From assembly GCA_031272685.1 (NCBI GenBank), contig JAISTI010000055.1, positions 1 through 5,821 of the forward strand: a stretch of 5,821 nt of DNA, given 5' to 3'. The notes beneath the pieces were generated by a model, which was not told where the DNA came from, ran no database searches, and saw only the letters and a program-made list of their open reading frames with translations. Position 1 is the stretch's first letter. The number at the start of each line of letters is the position of its first letter. The position numbers and the translations under genes were made by a program. The stretch comes from Propionibacteriaceae bacterium. Its GTDB lineage: Bacteria; Actinomycetota; Actinomycetes; Propionibacteriales; Propionibacteriaceae. This document shows, one piece after another, positions 1-5,821 of this stretch.

Positions 1-1032
1 GGTGAAGCCGCCGGCTTCGGTGCCGGTGTAGCTGAAGCCGGAGGCGATCGACCCGGCCACCCGGAAATCGAACACGTAGACCGGCTCGCCGGCCCGGTAG
101 GCGTTTTCGGCCACGTAGGCGACCAGCCCGCGCGAGTCGGGGCACCAAGAGCCGGAGACGAAGATGTTGTGGGTGCCGGGGGTGTCGAGGATGTTGATGA
201 GTTCGGGGGCGGTCACCGCCTGCAGCTTGAATTTGGCGGCGGTGTTCGCGTAGGTGTCCACGGCGGGGGCGGCTGACGTCCAGGCGCTGGTGAAGAAGTG
301 GAACTGGTCGAAGGCGTTCTCGGTGGTCGCGCCGGGGGACCAGCCGGCGTCGGCGAACACCTGCGCCACGTCGGCCTGCAAAGCGGCGATGGCGGAAGCT
401 GTGGAGACGGGGGCATCCACCCGCAGGTCGGAGACGATGGTGGCGGGCGAATCCACGATGGCGGCCCCGCCGGCCTTGCGGTCGTAGACGAAAAGATAGG
501 TGTCGGCGGATGTGTAAGCCGGGTCGATGTATTCCAGCCGCGCGCCCTGCAAGTTGTCAGCGCCCGAGCCGGAGAACTGCGCGAGCTGGGTGGCCCAGAT
601 GCCGGTGGCGGCGTTCGCGTATGGGGCACCCGACGACGGGTCGGTCAGGTCTGCGCCGGCGGCCCCGGCGAGGTTCGGATCGAAGAAGTAGATTTTTTCC
701 ACCCCCCAGCTCTGCGCCACGTCGTTGATGTGGGCCAGCGCCGAGGCGGTGGTGGCGTTCTTGGGGCTGCCGAGCAGCACGATGGATTGCCCGTCCACGC
801 CCAACACGTCTTTGACGAGCCGCTCGATGGTCACCACGTCGAAGACATGGCCCGCGCCGACATCGGGGAAGCTGGCGGCGATGTAGTCGGCGGTGGCCGA
901 TGGGGGATAGGCGGTGTCCGCTTGGGCGGGGGGCTGGCCACCCAGGGCAAGGCCGCCCGCCAAGGTCAACGCCAAGGCGGCGGCAGTCATCCGGGGCCAG
1001 GCCGGCCGCCAGGCCGAAGTGCTGGTTTTCAT
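1..1032 (-). CDS. Secreted protein with two thioredoxin-like domains (3' end outside the window)
   Basis: This is an open frame of 344 codons from ATG at 1032 to the left edge with no stop, so the gene is cut by the window. Residues 1-38 look like a Sec signal peptide: Lys2, Arg9 and Arg14, then a hydrophobic core at about 15-32, and a likely cut after AQA (36-38). Residues 62-184 form a first thioredoxin-like unit (IVLLGSPKN, then GVEKIYFFDP, then TYLFVYD) with no cysteine. Residues 272-344 begin a second unit with NIFVSGSWCPDS, where Cys297 is the only cysteine in the visible part. The whole visible stretch aligns with the N-terminus of the M1 peptidase encoded immediately upstream, so the two genes look like tandem duplicates. 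A WCPxS site has one thiol and would not act as a classical CxxC oxidoreductase; substrate and function are unknown. Whether a peptidase domain follows beyond the edge cannot be seen. AGGAG sits 9 nt before the start. Confidence 0.85.
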   Translation of the reverse strand, partial: MKTSTSAWRPAWPRMTAAALALTLAGGLALGGQPPAQADTAYPPSATADYIAASFPDVGAGHVFDVVTIERLVKDVLGVDGQSIVLLGSPKNATTASALAHINDVAQSWGVEKIYFFDPNLAGAAGADLTDPSSGAPYANAATGIWATQLAQFSGSGADNLQGARLEYIDPAYTSADTYLFVYDRKAGGAAIVDSPATIVSDLRVDAPVSTASAIAALQADVAQVFADAGWSPGATTENAFDQFHFFTSAWTSAAPAVDTYANTAAKFKLQAVTAPELINILDTPGTHNIFVSGSWCPDSRGLVAYVAENAYRAGEPVYVFDFRVAGSIASGFSYTGTEAGGFT

Positions 1033-1041
1033 CTCTTCTTT

Positions 1042-1046
1042 CTCCT
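1042..1046 (-). promoter_or_regulatory. Ribosome binding site of the truncated thioredoxin-like gene
   Basis: The minus strand reads AGGAG, then 9 nt, then ATG at 1032. The site lies only 4 nt downstream of the foot of the 14-bp hairpin at 1051-1083, so folding of the hairpin could affect ribosome access or protect this transcript end. It supports the ATG at 1032 as the start. Confidence 0.7.
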
Positions 1047-1050
1047 GCAG

Positions 1051-1083
1051 GGTTCCCTCCCCCCGGATTGGGGGGAGGGAACC
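1051..1083 (-). terminator. Perfect 14-bp hairpin between the two minus-strand genes: terminator or processing element
   Basis: The arms at 1051-1064 and 1070-1083 are exact reverse complements with a 5-nt loop. The stem is very GC-rich (six consecutive G-C pairs next to the loop), and it starts 26 nt after the stop codon of the M1 peptidase. No T-run follows on either strand, so it is not a classical intrinsic terminator, although terminators without a U-tract have been proposed for actinobacteria. Only 4 nt separate it from the next gene's Shine-Dalgarno, which leaves no room for a promoter. A partial terminator, or an mRNA stabilising or processing hairpin inside an operon, therefore fits as well. 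Confidence 0.5.
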
Positions 1084-1109
1084 GCTTGCATCTCTGGGTT
1101 TGGCTGGCC

Positions 1110-4100
1110 TTACTTCTTGGGCTTGGCCGTCTTTGCCTTGGACCAGGCGCCAACGTATTTCACCTTGGCGACGGTCTTGTAGGCGCGCACCTGCAACTGG
1201 TATTTCTTGCCCGCCTTCAGCTTCGCGATCGCCTTCGAGGAAGACGTGGCCGAAACGGTGAGCGTCTTCCATTTCTTGGCGGTGCTCAGCTTGTAGCGCA
1301 CCTGGTACTTGGTGGTGCCGGACAGTTTCGCCCACTTGGCGGTGAGCTTCTTCGAGCCGGCCTTCACCGACTTCAGCGTCACCTTCTTCGGGACGATCTT
1401 GAACGTGGCCGCGAGCGTGCCGGTGTAGCCGCCCTTGCCGGTGAGCGTGACCGACGCCTTGCCGATGGCCTTGTTGGCCTTGTAGGCGACGGTGTAGTCC
1501 GTTCCGGACTTGAGCGTCTTGCCGGCGAGGGTCACCGTGACGGCCGGTTTGATGGCCGTGCCGGTGTACGCCTGGTTGGCGATGGCGGCGACCTTCGCGG
1601 CCTTGATGGAAACCGGGGCCGCCTGCTCGTTGCCGCCGTTGTCGGCCGAGCCGGGGTCGGTGTTCGCGCCGGAGTCGGAGTTCGCCACCCACTTGGCCGT
1701 GATGGTGATGTTCTTGGCCGGGATGACGTAGCTGGCGTCAATCTTCACGCCGTCCACATACCAGCCTTCGAAGGTGTACCCGGCCCTTGTGGGCGTGGGC
1801 AGCGTGCCGATGGCGTGGCCGACCTTGAGGGTGCCGAAGTCCGCGCCGGAGCCGCCGTCCGCCACCACTGTCGGGGTGATGACGTCGCCGGGCTTCAGCG
1901 TCGGCTCGGGCAGCCGCTCGTCCGGGAAGGAGTTGGGCTTGTTCTGCTGGTACAGGTAGATGTACAGCAGCTCGTCCAACTGCTCGTCGTCCACCGAGGA
2001 AACCCGCTTGGCGGTCTCGATGAACTGCTCGGTGGTGGCCGCCTTGCCGGCCTGCTCCGACGCCCAAGTGCGGATGATGTTGAAGAAGTCGTCGTCGCCG
2101 ACGGCCGCGCGCAGTGCCGCGAGGGCATAGCTGCCGCGCCCATAGGTGACGTCGGTGAACAGATTGGCGGCGTTGATCGGGTCAGCGGGCGCGATCTGCC
2201 AGAAATCGTTCTCCTTGTTCTCCTTGAACCACTTGGCGTACCAGTCGTTGGTGGTTTCGCTCTTGGTGTCGTTGTCCTCGAACCAGATGTTCGAAAGGAA
2301 CGACGCGAAACCCTCGTTCAACCACAGGTCCTCCCATTTCGCGATGGTGACCGAGTCGCCGAACCACTGGTGCAGTTGCTCGTGCACGAAGGTCGGGGTG
2401 TCCGGGATGCCGCTGTAGTAGGGGCGTCCCACCGTCTCCAGGCTGTAGCCGACCGTGTTGGCGCCGTCCTTGAGGCTCTCGAAGACGAAGCCGGCCGTCT
2501 CGCCCGGATACTTGCCGAAGCGGCCCTCCGCCCAGCGGATGTACTCGCCGAGGTCTTTGGCGAACCAGTAGGCCTTGCGCTTGTTGGAGGTGCTGTTGTA
2601 CAGGCTCTCGGCAACATAGCTGTAGGACGGGATCACGGTGCCGTCGGTGAGGGTGATCTCCTGCTCGAATTCGATGTACTCGCCGAAGGAGGCGAAGACG
2701 AGGTAGGGGATCGTCGGCTGGGTCTGCTCCCACACCCGGGTGATGTCGGTGCCGTGGGCCTGCTTCGAGACGAGGTTGCCCACGGAGACGCCGGTGAGGT
2801 TGCGCGGGGCCGTCAGCGTGATGGTGTACGTCGCGCGGTCGGTCGTGTTGTTGTTCGACGGGGACCAGAATGTCGGGCCGTTCGGCTCGCCGAGCGCGGT
2901 GGCGCCCTTGCTGGTGGCCGACGGGATCAGGCCGTGCGTGGAGCCGCCGAGGAATTTGTAGCTTCCGGTGTTCTCCACATATTCAAACTCCACCGTGAAT
3001 GTGGAGCCGCTGGCGATGGCGGCGGGCACGCCGCCGGCGTACGGGGTCACCTTGATCTTGTGGGTGTCCGTGGTGTCGTCGTCCACGTAGGAGATTTCGG
3101 TGGCCGGGATCGCCTCGCCGTTCACCTTCACGCCGTACAGATATGCCGGAACGCGGAAATCGAAGGCGATCTCCGAAAGGTTCGCGGTGGCGGTGGCGGT
3201 GACGGTGGTGATGGCGTGGATGTTGCCGCGCAGCGCGTCCGGAGTGGCGCTCAGCCCCTCCTTGTACGCCACCTGGATGTCGTAGTCCTGCACGTCGTAT
3301 CCGGCGTTGCCGTTCTGGCCCAGGATCGGGTCTTCCTTGTCGTAGGAGATGTCCTTGGCGCTGGCGCCGCAGCCGCCGGACGGATCCGGCACCGAGGTGT
3401 CCACCGGCTTCGAGCCGGGGACGGTGGCCCACGGATCGGCGGCGGTGCGGTTGTCGGTGATGCCCTGGAAGAAGGTGAACAGGCCGGGCAGCGCCAGGGT
3501 GGCGCTCACGTTGCCGTTACCTTCGGTGTCTTCGCGGTCGGGGTTCACCGGGGTGCCGGCGGGCAGGCTCACGCCGCCGCCGAGGTTGCGGGCCTGCTTC
3601 TGGAAGTAGCCGGCGTCTGCGGTATAGCTCACCACGTTGTTCTTGGTGTACCAGGCGTAGGCGTAGAGGTCGCCGGTGAGCGGCTTGTAGCCGATCCACT
3701 CGCTGACCACCGGGGCCGGGTTGCCGTTTTCGTCCACGTTGTCCTTGTTGTACTCGAACAGGAAAGGCACGCCGATGTTCTTGGCGGAAAGCTTCTGCTC
3801 GGTGGACAACGGGGTCGAGGTGTCACCGTTCGGGTAATACAGGTAGTGGTTGATGCCGGGCTCCAGCTCGATGTTGGCCAGTTTTTCCAGCAGGCGGCCG
3901 TAGAGGATGCCGCCCTCGTAGGTGGTGCTGCCGTCTTCTTCCACGCCCACATCCGGGTCGGACGACTTCAGGGCCGTCTTCAGGTTGGAGTTGGAGGACG
4001 CCCCGTCGAGGCGCAGGTCGAACTGGTAGACCTTCTTCACACCCGCCTGCACCGCCGCCGTGTTGGCGATGTTGTCGGTGGGGCTGGTGTACGGGCACCA

Positions 4101-5033
4101 GGTGCCGCCCAGGAAAATGGCGTAGTCGCCGGGGGTTTCCAGGATATGCAGCAGCTGCGGGTAGGTCACCGTCTGGATGGTGAAGCCTTCGCGGGCGGAT
4201 TCGGGAATCCACACGTTCGTGTAGGTGCTGCTGGTGCCGACGGTGGTGTTGATGCGCGTCTTGAAATAGTCGAAGAACGGGTACACCTTGATGTCCGCCT
4301 TGTTCGTCACCGGATCCACGCCCGCCGCCTCGAACACGTCGGCCACTTTGCCCTTGAAGATGCTCGCTTGGGTGTCGCCGAAGCTGGCGGCTTTCGAGAG
4401 CAGGTCGGCCACGATGGGGTGCGAGACGTCCGGATCACCTGGGTTCTCGCCGGGGACGGTGTGGTTCTTGCTGTAGACGAACAGATAGGTGGCGCTGGAA
4501 TCGTATCCGGCGTCGAGGGTCTTCAACCGGGCCTTGATGCCGCGGGTGGCGTTCGTCCACAGCGCGTCGAGGGTGGTTTGCAGCGTCGCCGGGGTGATGG
4601 CCGCCGAATCGGTGATGTCCAGCTTGTCGCCGTCGATCTTCGGGTCGAAGTGGTAGACGGTCTCGACGCCGTATTCCTTCGCCACCTCGTCGATCAGCGG
4701 TATGGCCGCCCGCGAGCTGGCGTTCTCCGGGCCGCCGAATACGATGGCGTAGTTGCCGTCGTTGTCGTAGGCCGGGTCGGTGTTGGCGTTGTTCGAGTTG
4801 GTGGCCGTGCCGCCCAGCAGGAAGCTGAGGCGTTCGACGGTGACGTTCTCGAAAACGTGGTCGGCGGGCAGCCCGTAGGTGTCGGCAAGGTAGTCGGCCT
4901 CGGTCTGCGCCGCGCCGGCTTCGGGTGCGGCTTGCACATTCGCCGCCGGCAGGGCGGTGGCCGCAAACGAGGCGGCCAAGGCGGTAGACAGCAGTATCGC
5001 CGTCAGCCGCTTCGTCGGTAACAGGGTTTTCAT
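1110..5033 (-). CDS. Secreted M1-family zinc metallopeptidase (aminopeptidase-like) with N-terminal tandem thioredoxin-like domains
   Basis: This complete protein of 1307 residues is probably exported and releases N-terminal amino acids from peptides outside the cell. Order of parts: signal peptide 1-35 (hydrophobic core 11-30, likely cut after VQA); cysteine-free thioredoxin-like unit about 58-190 (YAIVFGGPEN); second thioredoxin-like unit about 283-430 (FLGGTWCPYT, Cys313); linker; M1 N-terminal beta domain from about 560 (typical GYDVQDYDIQ); catalytic domain to about 1035. The zinc site is complete: HEQLH at 884-888 and Glu907 in LNEGFA, spacing HExxHx18E. Glu866 in GYSLETVGRP sits where the exopeptidase GxMEN glutamate lies, and Tyr964 in YGRGS matches the catalytic tyrosine. 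Then come an InlB-type (Listeria-Bacteroides) repeat at about 1050-1115 (RAGYTFEGWY), an Ig-like domain at 1141-1214 and a lysine-rich FN3-like domain at 1217-1303. There is no LPxTG or C-terminal membrane helix. The only cysteines are 313 and 555. The start is supported by AAAGG 5 nt upstream. The M1 assignment is firm; peptide specificity and the role of the N-terminal module are unknown. Confidence 0.95.
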   Translation of the reverse strand: MKTLLPTKRLTAILLSTALAASFAATALPAANVQAAPEAGAAQTEADYLADTYGLPADHVFENVTVERLSFLLGGTATNSNNANTDPAYDNDGNYAIVFGGPENASSRAAIPLIDEVAKEYGVETVYHFDPKIDGDKLDITDSAAITPATLQTTLDALWTNATRGIKARLKTLDAGYDSSATYLFVYSKNHTVPGENPGDPDVSHPIVADLLSKAASFGDTQASIFKGKVADVFEAAGVDPVTNKADIKVYPFFDYFKTRINTTVGTSSTYTNVWIPESAREGFTIQTVTYPQLLHILETPGDYAIFLGGTWCPYTSPTDNIANTAAVQAGVKKVYQFDLRLDGASSNSNLKTALKSSDPDVGVEEDGSTTYEGGILYGRLLEKLANIELEPGINHYLYYPNGDTSTPLSTEQKLSAKNIGVPFLFEYNKDNVDENGNPAPVVSEWIGYKPLTGDLYAYAWYTKNNVVSYTADAGYFQKQARNLGGGVSLPAGTPVNPDREDTEGNGNVSATLALPGLFTFFQGITDNRTAADPWATVPGSKPVDTSVPDPSGGCGASAKDISYDKEDPILGQNGNAGYDVQDYDIQVAYKEGLSATPDALRGNIHAITTVTATATANLSEIAFDFRVPAYLYGVKVNGEAIPATEISYVDDDTTDTHKIKVTPYAGGVPAAIASGSTFTVEFEYVENTGSYKFLGGSTHGLIPSATSKGATALGEPNGPTFWSPSNNNTTDRATYTITLTAPRNLTGVSVGNLVSKQAHGTDITRVWEQTQPTIPYLVFASFGEYIEFEQEITLTDGTVIPSYSYVAESLYNSTSNKRKAYWFAKDLGEYIRWAEGRFGKYPGETAGFVFESLKDGANTVGYSLETVGRPYYSGIPDTPTFVHEQLHQWFGDSVTIAKWEDLWLNEGFASFLSNIWFEDNDTKSETTNDWYAKWFKENKENDFWQIAPADPINAANLFTDVTYGRGSYALAALRAAVGDDDFFNIIRTWASEQAGKAATTEQFIETAKRVSSVDDEQLDELLYIYLYQQNKPNSFPDERLPEPTLKPGDVITPTVVADGGSGADFGTLKVGHAIGTLPTPTRAGYTFEGWYVDGVKIDASYVIPAKNITITAKWVANSDSGANTDPGSADNGGNEQAAPVSIKAAKVAAIANQAYTGTAIKPAVTVTLAGKTLKSGTDYTVAYKANKAIGKASVTLTGKGGYTGTLAATFKIVPKKVTLKSVKAGSKKLTAKWAKLSGTTKYQVRYKLSTAKKWKTLTVSATSSSKAIAKLKAGKKYQLQVRAYKTVAKVKYVGAWSKAKTAKPKK

Positions 5034-5038
5034 TTTTG

Positions 5039-5045
5039 CCTTTCT
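5039..5045 (-). promoter_or_regulatory. Ribosome binding site of the M1 peptidase gene
   Basis: The minus strand reads AGAAAGG, then 5 nt (CAAAA), then ATG at 5033. The match to the anti-Shine-Dalgarno is moderate and the spacing is slightly short. It agrees with the signal peptide beginning at this ATG. Confidence 0.55.
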
Positions 5046-5303
5046 GGCGCGGTGGGCGCATGGATGGTTGGATTTGGTGGTGGTTTTCAGATTCCCTGCC
5101 GCAATCCGTTCGCGGAACGCGGGCGCGCCGCAACCGAGGCGCTGTTGGAGATTTGGGAGGCGTTCCGATTTAGCTGGTCAGAAGACCAGGCCCTGCCGAT
5201 CCTGATGTCTGGAAGCTATGTCCCTAGACCAAAGCCGAACATCGTGCCCAGGCCGCCGGCCCGCATGGCCGGCCGCCCATAGTGGGTAGTGGTGACTTCA
5301 TGG

Positions 5304-5337
5304 CGTATACACAAGCATACGAATGCATTCATGTCAA
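5304..5337 (-). promoter_or_regulatory. Candidate promoter/operator for the M1 peptidase gene
   Basis: Read on the minus strand, a perfect TTGACA (5337-5332) is followed 1 nt later by the perfect palindrome GAATGCATTC (5330-5321) and then by TATACG (5309-5304). A second inverted repeat, CGTAT/ATACG, spans 5304-5321. The TTGACA to TATACG gap is 22 bp, longer than the usual 16-18, and no good -10 hexamer lies at 17 bp, so this may be an activated promoter or only an operator cluster. The -35 match and the palindromes are seen directly; the role is inferred. Confidence 0.35.
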
Positions 5338-5390
5338 ACCCACAGCCTCGCCCGTCTCACCTTTCGGGATGGTCCGGTGGGCCAGACCGG

Positions 5391-5419
5391 TTGGTGGATT
5401 GGCTGGGGCCGGGTAGGCT
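5391..5419 (+). promoter_or_regulatory. Candidate promoter for the PEVxQ-repeat protein gene
   Basis: TTGGTG at 5391-5396 and TAGGCT at 5414-5419 are separated by 17 bp. TAGGCT fits the TANNNT -10 pattern of actinobacterial housekeeping sigma factors, and TTG is the best conserved part of the -35. A start near 5426 would give a leader of about 78 nt. A second possible -10, TATAGA at 5471-5476, has no recognisable -35 but would place the start about 20 nt before the coding region. CCGGT/ACCGG (5374-5390) abuts the -35 and could be an operator. Confidence 0.35.
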
Positions 5420-5492
5420 TGTTGATGCGCTCGTCTCCCGGGGGAATAGGCGGTCGGTCGCAACCCTTGATATAGATGTCTGCACCGTGGTG

Positions 5493-5497
5493 AGGAG
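5493..5497 (+). promoter_or_regulatory. Ribosome binding site that fixes the GTG start of the PEVxQ-repeat protein
   Basis: AGGAG followed by 6 nt and then GTG at 5504 gives near-ideal spacing. It decides for this GTG start: no other ATG or GTG in the same frame lies between the site and the signal peptide, and later in-frame starts would cut into the hydrophobic core. Confidence 0.75.
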
Positions 5498-5503
5498 TGT
5501 GCT

Positions 5504-5821
5504 GTGAGGCTCAGGCCTTCTGTTTTTGGCGTTGTTGTCGCCGTGACCCTGTCGTTCGCGCTTGCTGGGGGAGGTGTTGCCGCCCACGCCGAGGCGGGGC
5601 CGGATGACGTCGCCGTCGCGGTGGATGACGGCGGAACCGCTTCCGATGGCGCCCCTGTTCCGACGGCGGATTCCACCCCCGAGGTGGATCTACCAGAAGC
5701 GGAGCAGTCCGAGGCGGCGCAGCCGCCGGAGGTGGGCCAGCCGGAGGTGGGCCAGCCGGAGGTGGATCAGCCGGAGGTGGAACAGCCGGAGGTCGAACAG
5801 CCGGAGGTGAGCCAGTCGGAG
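5504..5821 (+). CDS. Secreted acidic protein with tandem Pro-Glu-Val-x-Gln repeats (3' end outside the window)
   Basis: A frame of 106 codons from GTG at 5504 is open to the right edge. Residues 1-29 are a clear Sec signal peptide: Arg2 and Arg4, hydrophobic core 6-26, likely cut after AHA (27-29). Residues 30-58 are acidic and low in complexity (DDVAVAVDDGG). From residue 59 a five-residue repeat begins, first degenerate (PEVDL, PEAEQ, SEAAQ), then after an extra Pro six regular units of PEV-x-Q (residues 75-104, x = G, G, D, E, E, S), with a seventh starting at the edge. Such extended acidic Pro-rich arrays are common as wall-spanning stalks or linkers in Gram-positive surface proteins, which is an inference here. 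The functional domain must lie outside the window. It is transcribed divergently from the peptidase. Confidence 0.8.
   Translation, partial: MRLRPSVFGVVVAVTLSFALAGGGVAAHAEAGPDDVAVAVDDGGTASDGAPVPTADSTPEVDLPEAEQSEAAQPPEVGQPEVGQPEVDQPEVEQPEVEQPEVSQSE
5726..5815 (+). repeat. Six 15-bp in-frame tandem repeats encoding PEVxQ
   Basis: The units start at 5726, 5741, 5756, 5771, 5786 and 5801. The first two are identical (CCGGAGGTGGGCCAG). The others differ mainly in the fourth codon (GAT, GAA, GAA, AGC), and the fifth also has GTC for GTG. Degenerate units precede them from about 5678, and the array appears to continue past 5821. The 15-bp period keeps the frame, so loss or gain of units would only change the length of the protein. 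Confidence 0.9.

Larger units (their letters stand above)
5034..5503. other. Divergent intergenic region of 470 bp between the M1 peptidase and the PEVxQ-repeat protein genes
   Basis: No convincing gene was found here. Both flanking genes point outward, so their promoters should lie in this stretch. Small inverted repeats are visible: CTGGTC/GACCAG at 5174-5189 with a 4-nt loop, CGTTC/GAACG at 5107-5119, GCCGGCC/GGCCGGC at 5255-5273 (7 bp, then a mismatch and 3 more pairs) and CCGGT/ACCGG at 5374-5390. None is followed by a T-run. An AT-richer island at about 5300-5338 stands out against the GC-rich background and is described separately. If the minus-strand promoter is in that island, the peptidase mRNA would have a leader of roughly 260-270 nt. 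Confidence 0.7.

Noticed and set aside
298..1182. A plus-strand frame of 294 codons opposite the truncated thioredoxin-like gene
   Set aside because: It is Gly- and Arg-rich, has no motif or ribosome binding site, and is antisense to a minus-strand frame with a signal peptide and clear similarity to its neighbour.
900..5021. A plus-strand open frame of about 1370 codons running antisense through almost the whole peptidase gene
   Set aside because: It mirrors the codon bias of the minus-strand gene. The translation is dominated by Arg, Gly, Val and His without recognisable domains, whereas the minus-strand frame has intact catalytic motifs and a signal peptide.
5255..5273. GCCGGCC/GGCCGGC hairpin as a terminator
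   Set aside because: There is no T-run on either side, both flanking genes read away from it, and short GC palindromes are expected by chance in DNA of this composition.
5289..5507. A 72-codon plus-strand frame whose stop overlaps the GTG of the PEVxQ gene by 4 nt (GTGA)
   Set aside because: The overlap resembles translational coupling, but there is no good ribosome binding site, the composition is non-protein-like, and it would cover the likely promoter region. The downstream gene has its own strong Shine-Dalgarno.
5562..5810. A plus-strand frame rich in RRW and RRS tripeptides at the right edge
   Set aside because: It is the +1 frame of the 15-bp repeats. The frame from 5504 has a signal peptide and a ribosome binding site, so this one is a shadow.

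Overview
The window is GC-rich and strongly biased to G/C in third codon positions. It carries three genes, all encoding secreted proteins. The base composition, the purine-rich ribosome binding sites, a GTG start and the style of the extracellular domains (InlB-type repeat, Ig-like and lysine-rich FN3-like C-terminus) suggest an actinobacterium, possibly host-associated. I cannot name a genus.

Minus strand, left to right: 1-1032 is the 5' part (344 codons, no stop) of a secreted protein whose gene runs off the left edge. After a 77-bp gap that contains a perfect 14-bp hairpin (1051-1083) comes 1110-5033, a complete 1307-residue exported M1-family metallopeptidase. It has an intact zinc site (HEQLH, then Glu 18 residues later), two N-terminal thioredoxin-like domains and three C-terminal surface-type domains. 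The peptidase lies upstream of the truncated gene on the same strand, so the two may be co-transcribed, with the hairpin acting on the junction.

The two minus-strand proteins are paralogues over about 330 residues. Each begins with a signal peptide and carries two consecutive thioredoxin-like units. The first unit lacks cysteine (GGPEN or GSPKN at the active-site position). The second keeps a single cysteine in a WCP motif (WCPYT or WCPDS). In the larger protein this module is fused to the peptidase, which is the most unusual feature of the window.

Positions 5034-5503 are a 470-bp non-coding divergent intergenic region. It contains an AT-richer island with a perfect 10-bp palindrome next to a minus-strand TTGACA box, and candidate plus-strand promoter elements. 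From 5504 (GTG start, good Shine-Dalgarno) to the right edge lies the start of a third gene on the plus strand. It encodes a signal peptide, an acidic linker and a tandem array of the five-residue repeat Pro-Glu-Val-x-Gln, and continues outside the window.

Taken together the window looks like a cell-surface or secretome locus: an extracellular aminopeptidase-like enzyme, a related thioredoxin-like protein and a repeat-rich surface protein. No RNA genes, mobile elements or CRISPR arrays were seen.
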